This document shows, piece after piece, positions 59,480-64,000 of a stretch of 64,000 nucleotides of DNA. Each line of letters opens with the position of its first letter. The first letter of the stretch is position 1. Position numbers and translations under genes: made by a program. The DNA is from CAZTDU01 sp050248795. GTDB lineage: Bacteria; Pseudomonadota; Gammaproteobacteria; Burkholderiales; SG8-39. Below the pieces are notes generated by a model, which worked only from the letters and a program-made list of their open reading frames with translations, had not been told where the DNA came from and searched no databases. The stretch lies in NCBI GenBank assembly GCA_050248795.1, contig JBFWRS010000010.1, positions 1-64,000 of the forward strand, read 5' to 3'.

Positions 59480-60148
59480 ATGAGCACCGAACAGCGATTC
59501 CTCTATCTTTTCCCTGAGCAGGTGCGCCGGAACGAACGCGGCGTGTTCCAGCTCGACTGGGGCGCAGAACGCTCGCCCTTCCACCTCGACCGCGGCATCG
59601 ACTACAACCCGGCCGTAAACGAAATCGTGGTGCGCCACAAGGCGCTCAGCGCCGCCGAGTGCGCGAAGGTGATGGCTCTGGGCGAAGCGCGCACCCCGGT
59701 CACTGCAACGCTGGAGCGCGGCCATGCGGTCGAGTATCGCGCCAGCACCATCCGCTGGATCGAGCCGGACGAGGACGCGCAATGGCTGTACCACCGTCTC
59801 GGCATCCTGTTCCACGAGGTGAACAGGCATTTCCGCTTCGACCTGATCGGCCTGCCGGAGGCGCTGCAGTACACCGTCTACGGGCCAGGAGACAAGTTCG
59901 AATGGCACATCGACATCGGCCCGGGGACGATAAGCGGCCGCAAGCTTTCGGTGTCGATATTGCTGTCCGCCGATGCCGACTATGAAGGCGGCGGGCTGGA
60001 CTTCCTCAACGCCGGGGGCGACCGCAGCGGCATCGGCATCGGCACGGCGATCTTCTTTCCCTCGTACATGGCGCACCGGGTGGCTCCGGTGACGCGCGGC
60101 ACGCGCCGCTCGCTGGTCGCCTGGGGCTACGGACCGAGCTTTCGCTAG
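59480..60148 (+). CDS. Prolyl 4-hydroxylase-like 2OG-Fe(II) dioxygenase
   Basis: A 222-residue protein with the double-stranded beta-helix iron site: His/Asp in FEWHIDIG, a distal His in YMAHRVAPVTRGTRRSLVAW, whose Arg binds 2-oxoglutarate. The N-terminal 60 residues are unassigned. It hydroxylates a proline or another residue of a protein, or a small molecule. It lies between two TPR-glycosyltransferase genes and near pilins, so an extracellular protein or its sugar-attachment residue is a possible target. A hairpin precedes the ATG. Confidence 0.82.
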   Translation: MSTEQRFLYLFPEQVRRNERGVFQLDWGAERSPFHLDRGIDYNPAVNEIVVRHKALSAAECAKVMALGEARTPVTATLERGHAVEYRASTIRWIEPDEDAQWLYHRLGILFHEVNRHFRFDLIGLPEALQYTVYGPGDKFEWHIDIGPGTISGRKLSVSILLSADADYEGGGLDFLNAGGDRSGIGIGTAIFFPSYMAHRVAPVTRGTRRSLVAWGYGPSFR

Positions 60149-61470
60149 AGGCCGAAGTGCCGCGCGAGGCGATCGCGCACGCCGGGAATCCATTGAACGA
60201 GCGCCTCATCCGGTCCCCGGCGCAGCACGCGCATCGTCCGGTACCAGGGCACGCGATCGCCTTGCCACAGGTAGCGCCACGTCGGTGCACCGGCGACCAG
60301 TACCCAGGCCTCCTTGCCGATCGCGCCAGCGAGGTGCGCCGACGCGTTGGGAACGCATATCACCAGGTCGAGCGCGCCGATGAGCGCCGCGAGCCGCTCC
60401 GGATCCGCTGCCACGCCCTGCCAGTGCTGCAGTTTCGCGCCGCCACGCACGCTTACCTCGCGTGCCTCGGCGCTGCGGTCCATCAGCTCCAGGCTGACGA
60501 ACGCGGTGTCCGGAAGCTCGAACAGCGGTGCCAGCGCCGCAAGCGGCAGCGAACGCTGCGCGCGGCCTGTTTCCGGCAGCCCGCCGCTCCACGCCAGGCC
60601 CACCCTGACGCGCGCGCCCAGCGCGTCCAGCTTTACGCGCCAGCGCTCGACCAGCGCCGTGTCCGGACGCAGGTAGGGATCGCCCCGGAATGCGTCAGCC
60701 GCGCGCCGGTACAAGCGCGGCAGGCTGCCGGCCCAGATGCCGCAATCGACGTCCCCGGTTCGCTCGCGGTCCGGCCACGCAGAACGGTTGCGCGCGATCA
60801 CCTGCGCCGCGGGAAACGAGCGGGCGAACAGCGGCAGCAGGCGGCCGCTGCACTCGAGCACGCAGCGACCGGAGTCCGCGATCAGGTCGGCGAAGCAAGA
60901 AGCGAACATGATCTCGTCGCCGATGCCCTGCTCCGAGCCGACGAACACGTTCGACTGCGCCACCGGACCGTCACACGGCGCATAGGGCATGGCGCCGCGC
61001 GGCGTCGCGTCAAAACCGGTACGCAGGCGCCATTCGTACTCGTCCCAGCCGCGCGCGAAGTTGCCGGCGCCGAGCAGCGCCACCGCAAGGCTGGCATGCG
61101 CCGCGGCGTGCCCTGGATCCAGCACGAGCGCGTCCTCGAAGCAACGGCGCGCCTCGCCCTGCCTGGCGAGCCCCAGGTACAGCGTGCCGAGTTCGACCAG
61201 CAGTCCGGCGGACCGGCCCGGCTGTGCCGCCGCGCGCTCGAGCACCGGCGTGGCCGCTGCCAGGTTCCCGGTCTCCATCAGCGCGGCCGCGAGCAGCCTG
61301 AGTGCATCGGACGGCGCATCCGGCGCCTGCGCTGCCGCGTGCAACTGCGCGATCGCCTCGGCGTACAGACGCCCCGCCTGCGCCGGCTCGGCCGCCTGCG
61401 CGGCTAGCGCGCGGCGCTGCATGTCCCTGGCGGCCTCAAGCAGCTCGCGTGCGCGCCTCAAGTCGAACAT
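60145..61470 (-). CDS. TPR plus GT-B (heptosyltransferase-like) protein
   Basis: A 441-residue protein. TPR part about 15-180 (LVELGTLYLGLARQGEARRC, AAHASLAVALLGAGNFARGW). The glycosyltransferase part has SEQGIGDEIMFASCFADLI, RVGLAWSGG and CVPNASAHLAGAIGKEAWVL. It is a paralogue of the genes at 58356 and 62802. The stop overlaps the convergent dioxygenase stop. The gene is directly downstream of the first pilin on the same strand, behind that pilin's terminator. Confidence 0.82.
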   Translation of the reverse strand: MFDLRRARELLEAARDMQRRALAAQAAEPAQAGRLYAEAIAQLHAAAQAPDAPSDALRLLAAALMETGNLAAATPVLERAAAQPGRSAGLLVELGTLYLGLARQGEARRCFEDALVLDPGHAAAHASLAVALLGAGNFARGWDEYEWRLRTGFDATPRGAMPYAPCDGPVAQSNVFVGSEQGIGDEIMFASCFADLIADSGRCVLECSGRLLPLFARSFPAAQVIARNRSAWPDRERTGDVDCGIWAGSLPRLYRRAADAFRGDPYLRPDTALVERWRVKLDALGARVRVGLAWSGGLPETGRAQRSLPLAALAPLFELPDTAFVSLELMDRSAEAREVSVRGGAKLQHWQGVAADPERLAALIGALDLVICVPNASAHLAGAIGKEAWVLVAGAPTWRYLWQGDRVPWYRTMRVLRRGPDEALVQWIPGVRDRLARHFGL

Positions 61471-61485
61471 GCCGTGATCATGCCG

Positions 61486-61516
61486 TGAAAAAGAAAAGGC
61501 CCCTCGCGGGGCCTTT
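61486..61516 (-). terminator. Rho-independent terminator of pilin gene 1
   Basis: On the minus strand a stem AAAGGCCCC/GGGGCCTTT with loop GCGA (61495-61516) is followed by TCTTTTTC, the usual T-run. It lies 21 bases after the pilin stop. The same structure follows pilin gene 2. Confidence 0.85.
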
Positions 61517-61537
61517 CCTCATGCCGTGGACGAAACT

Positions 61538-61948
61538 TCAGTCCGTACGGCAGCTCGACGGGCCGTACTTGGTCGGCGTCACTTCGCAGCTCCAGATCAC
61601 CGTGCTGTTGTTCCAGCTCGGCGCCAGCGTCACCTGGATGGAGATGTTGTTCAGCTGGGCATCCGCACCGCTGATGGCGATCACGCCATTCGCGCTGACC
61701 GTGCCCTGGCTGATCTTGCCGCCCGAGGCGATCAGGATGCCGGCGCCGGCGTTGGTCATGCCGCCGATGTTCTGCGCCGCTTCGGTGACCGCGGTACGGG
61801 CCGAGCTGGAGGCCAGCAGCAGTTCCGACACCTTGGCACGTACCGTGTAGTCCTGGTAGGCCGGCAGCGCTACCGCCGCCAGAATGCCGATGATCGCGAC
61901 CACGATCATAAGCTCGATCAGCGTAAAACCTTTCTGCATTGATTTCAT
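61538..61948 (-). CDS. pilA: Type IV major pilin PilA, copy 1
   Basis: A 136-residue type IVa pilin. Class III leader MKSMQKG cleaved before Phe8, with Glu at +5 (FTLIELMIVVAIIGILAAVA helix). A C-terminal disulfide region is formed by Cys in WSCEVTPTKYG and SSCRTD. It is preceded by a sigma-54 promoter (61999-62014) and followed by a terminator. A nearly identical copy lies upstream. Surface-exposed Ser/Asn (for example WNNSTV) could be glycosylated. Confidence 0.95.
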   Translation of the reverse strand: MKSMQKGFTLIELMIVVAIIGILAAVALPAYQDYTVRAKVSELLLASSSARTAVTEAAQNIGGMTNAGAGILIASGGKISQGTVSANGVIAISGADAQLNNISIQVTLAPSWNNSTVIWSCEVTPTKYGPSSCRTD

Positions 61949-61998
61949 TCAGTTTCTCCCGAAGTTGAAAACATGCGCAGGGTGCGCACGATGGACAA

Positions 61999-62014
61999 AG
62001 CAATTGCCGTGCCA
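61999..62014 (-). promoter_or_regulatory. Sigma-54 promoter of pilin gene 1
   Basis: On the minus strand TGGCACG-GCAA-TTGCT matches the sigma-54 consensus with the required GG-N10-GC spacing. Predicted start near 61987, about 39 bases before the ATG. As in other pilA genes, a PilR-type activator would bind upstream. Confidence 0.85.
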
Positions 62015-62140
62015 TACGTGAACCCCTACTCTTCCGCCCAGATTCCGGGCTTTTGCCCTGCTGCGGAACATCCGCGCAAGCGCGTGAGACGCCTCATGGC
62101 AGGCGGGTGACAAAATTGGGCAAGCTTACTCACGTTGCGA

Positions 62141-62172
62141 CGCAAAAAGAAAAGGCCCCTCGCGGGGCCTTT
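62141..62172 (-). terminator. Rho-independent terminator of pilin gene 2
   Basis: The same AAAGGCCCC/GGGGCCTTT stem (62151-62172) followed on the minus strand by TCTTTTTG. It should end the second pilin's message before the sigma-54 promoter of the first. Confidence 0.85.
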
Positions 62173-62193
62173 CCTCATGCCGTGGACGAAAGT

Positions 62194-62604
62194 TCAGTCC
62201 GTACGGCAGCTCGACGGGCCGTACTTGGTCGGCGTCACTTCGCAGCTCCAAATGACCGTACTGCCGTTCCAGCTCGGCGCCAGCGTCACCTGGATGGAGA
62301 TGTTGTTCAGCTGGGCGTCCGCGCCGCTGATGGCGATCGCGCCATTCGCGCTGACCGTGCCCTGGCTGATCTTGCCGCCCGAGGCGATCAGGATGCCGGC
62401 GCCGGAGTTGGTCATGCCGCCGATGTTCTGCGCCGCTTCGGTCACCGACGTGCGGGCCGAGCTGGAGGCCAGCAGCAGTTCCGAAACCTTGGCGCGCACC
62501 GTGTAGTCCTGGTAGGCCGGCAGCGCTACCGCCGCCAGAATGCCGATGATCGCGACCACGATCATCAGTTCGATCAGGGTAAAGCCTTTTTGGATTGATT
62601 TCAT
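62194..62604 (-). CDS. pilA: Type IV major pilin PilA, copy 2
   Basis: A 136-residue pilin, near copy of the one at 61538. It differs in five places: I4 for M, S53 for A, S for A in the TNSGAG loop, A for V in NGAIAI, and G for N in WNGSTV. Leader MKSIQKG, Glu at +5 of the mature protein and both cysteines are kept. Its sigma-54 promoter (62655-62670) is weaker. It may be a reserve or variant pilin. Confidence 0.94.
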   Translation of the reverse strand: MKSIQKGFTLIELMIVVAIIGILAAVALPAYQDYTVRAKVSELLLASSSARTSVTEAAQNIGGMTNSGAGILIASGGKISQGTVSANGAIAISGADAQLNNISIQVTLAPSWNGSTVIWSCEVTPTKYGPSSCRTD

Positions 62605-62654
62605 TCAGTTTCTCCAGAAGTTGAAAACTCGCGCACGCGCGCGCGTAATACGTA

Positions 62655-62670
62655 AGCAAATTCCAGGCCA
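62655..62670 (-). promoter_or_regulatory. Degenerate sigma-54 promoter of pilin gene 2
   Basis: On the minus strand TGGCCTGGAATTTGCT keeps the essential GG and GC ten bases apart and the TTTGC block, but the -24 element is TGGCCTG instead of TGGCACG. It is predicted to be weaker than that of copy 1. Confidence 0.6.
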
Positions 62671-62801
62671 TCGTCCGATCCGGCCTGGATCGAGAACAAA
62701 GTCACGCTGCCGACCGAATCTGGCGACCCGAACCCGGTTACGGGCGAGCGGCACTGCCAAGAATGGTCACATGCACGCCCAATTCGTGGCGGACAGAAAG
62801 A

Positions 62802-64000
62802 TCAGTCGCCATCAAGCTGCGCAAGGTCTGCGCAGATCAGTGCCAGCACCGGCGCCCAGCCCGAACGCTCGGCCTGCCGGTACAGGCGCGCGCTCGGATA
62901 CCAGTCCATGCGAGCGCCGGCGAAGCCATAGCGCCATTCAGGCGCCGACGGCACCATGATCCATACCGGGCGACCGAGCGCGCCGTTCAAGTGGATCACC
63001 GACGTGCACACGCTGATGGTGAGGTCCAGCGCGCTGCACAGCGCCGCGGTCTCGTCGTAGTCGTCGATCGCTTCCTGCCAGTGCGCAACCGGGATGCCGC
63101 GCTCGCGCGTGTACGCCTCCAGCTCGCCGGCGCAATCGCCGTACTGCAGGCTGACAAAGCGATTCCCCGCTTGCTCCAGCAGCGGATGCAGGTCGGCAAG
63201 GCCCAGGCTGCGCAGGCGCTGCCGCGTGGCGTGCGTGCCGCCGCGCCAGGACAGGCCCACCTTGCGCCCCGGGCCGAGTGCCGCGAGGCGCGCGCGCCAG
63301 TATTCGACGCGCGCGGGATCGGCCTTCAGGTAGCCCTGGTGCACGGGAAAATCGGCCGCGCTATTGCGCAGCAGCGCAGGCAGGCTTCCCATCGACGCGT
63401 GGAAATCCACCTCACCCACCTCTTTCAGCCAGGGCGGGTCCTGCTGCAACTGGCTGCCGATGACGCGCGCGCGCGGAAACGAGCGCCGAAACAGCGCTTC
63501 CAGCCTGTCCCGGCACTCGACGACCACGCTGCCAGCGCGTTCGATGATTTCCGGCAGGCAGGATGCGAACATGATCTGGTCGCCCAGCCCCTGCTCGCAG
63601 GAAACCAGAATCGACTTGCCCTCCAGGGGTTCGCCAAGCCAGGGCGGATGCGGGATCAACCGCGGCAGGCCAAGGCCGTCGACCATGAAGCGCCACGCAT
63701 AATCGCGCCAGCCGCGCTCGTACTGGCGCTCGGCAAGCAGGAAATGCGAGCGGTTCCAGCGTGCGTAGACGTTGTTCGGCTCGACCGCGAGGATGCGCTC
63801 GTAAACATCTGCCGCCCTGCGCACCTCGCCGTTCGCGGCAAGCGCGGTCGCCAGGTTGAGCCACGAAGGCGAGTAGTCGCCCGGCAGCCGCGCGCACAGC
63901 TTCTCCAGAATTTCGAGCGCGCGCTCGTAGTGCTCGAGCTTGCCCAGCGTCATGCCGAGGTTGTGGTTTACCGTGATGTCCTCAGGGTCCACCGCGAGCG
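62802..64000 (-). CDS. TPR plus GT-B (heptosyltransferase-like) protein, N-terminus beyond the window
   Basis: At least 399 residues; the frame is open to the window edge, so the N-terminal TPR region is incomplete. The visible part begins in a TPR (VNHNLGMTLGKLEHYERALE; ALAANGEVRRAADVYERILA) and continues with a glycosyltransferase-like domain: CEQGLGDQIMFASCLPEI, KVGLSWRGG and TSVIHLNGALGRPVWIMV, ending RYGFAGARMDWYPSARLY. It is a paralogue of the genes at 58356 and 60145. A GTG at 63992 is possible but would cut a TPR helix. Confidence 0.85.
   Translation of the reverse strand, partial: LAVDPEDITVNHNLGMTLGKLEHYERALEILEKLCARLPGDYSPSWLNLATALAANGEVRRAADVYERILAVEPNNVYARWNRSHFLLAERQYERGWRDYAWRFMVDGLGLPRLIPHPPWLGEPLEGKSILVSCEQGLGDQIMFASCLPEIIERAGSVVVECRDRLEALFRRSFPRARVIGSQLQQDPPWLKEVGEVDFHASMGSLPALLRNSAADFPVHQGYLKADPARVEYWRARLAALGPGRKVGLSWRGGTHATRQRLRSLGLADLHPLLEQAGNRFVSLQYGDCAGELEAYTRERGIPVAHWQEAIDDYDETAALCSALDLTISVCTSVIHLNGALGRPVWIMVPSAPEWRYGFAGARMDWYPSARLYRQAERSGWAPVLALICADLAQLDGD

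Larger units (their letters stand above)
61488..62628. repeat. Tandem duplication of the pilin unit (485 bp x 2)
   Basis: 61488-61972 and 62144-62628 are two copies of one unit, offset 656 bases, with no gaps seen between them. Each holds terminator, pilin gene and the first bases of the leader. The proteins differ at only five of 136 positions. The spacer 61973-62143 is unlike the region upstream of the second copy, so the two promoters differ. Confidence 0.9.

Noticed and set aside
57781..59487. 568-residue fusion of TPR-like sequence and methyltransferase
   Set aside because: The first two thirds are an alternate frame of the TPR-glycosyltransferase gene at 58356-59423; the methyltransferase starts at 58338.

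Overview
GC-rich, densely coding chromosomal DNA from a probable betaproteobacterial (Burkholderiales-like) sulfur-oxidising chemolithotroph or mixotroph. The lineage guess rests on three Bug-family (tripartite tricarboxylate) solute receptors without adjacent permeases, an Apr system of the AprM-anchored type, a soxYZAXB cluster and type IV pilins behind sigma-54 promoters. The sulfur genes support the physiology directly; the lineage is an inference. I see no rRNA, tRNA, insertion sequence or CRISPR array, and no gene-free stretch longer than about 300 bases.

Layout. (1) 1-10.98 kb is a defence island: a ParE/RelE-Phd/YefM toxin-antitoxin pair with a paired TGTACA operator, a winged-helix + nucleotidyltransferase pair that may be one gene split by a single base, and a six-gene operon NYN nuclease > hsdM > hsdS > PUA-like/PD-(D/E)XK nuclease > hsdR > YgjP-like metallopeptidase behind a strong promoter and a structured leader. 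(2) 11-39.4 kb is housekeeping and catabolic: an NtrC-type regulator of GlrR type without its kinase, dehydrogenases, MFS and EamA carriers, a KefB-type antiporter, a c-di-GMP cyclase, Bug receptors, an NfeD/slipin pair, a TRAP fusion permease, and class I hydro-lyase subunits. (3) 39.6-45.2 kb holds aprM-aprB-aprA with three small downstream genes, and a convergent sat: the route sulfite > APS > sulfate + ATP. (4) 45.2-48.3 kb: chrB-like, bepA and moaC. (5) 48.3-54.6 kb: an ECF sigma factor, an anti-sigma factor whose periplasmic part is a DsrE-like domain, and a DUF302 protein, divergent from a DsrE-like lipoprotein followed by soxY-soxZ-soxA-soxX-soxB. (6) 54.6-64 kb: TPR-glycosyltransferases, GT2 glycosyltransferases, a methyltransferase and a prolyl-hydroxylase-like enzyme around two tandem, nearly identical PilA pilins.

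How the parts may work together. SoxXA, SoxYZ and SoxB would begin thiosulfate oxidation in the periplasm; soxCD is not in the window, so the sulfane sulfur probably enters the cytoplasm and leaves as sulfite through AprBA/Sat. The most novel element is the ECF module. The anti-sigma factor carries outside the membrane a domain clearly paralogous to the divergent lipoprotein, both keep the same cysteine in the same motif, and the two transcription units appear to share a 17-bp palindrome that supplies a -35 element in each direction (CGGGAAT-N17-GGTA on both strands). I propose a periplasmic sulfur- or thiol-sensing sigma/anti-sigma circuit next to sox; this is inference from sequence and context.
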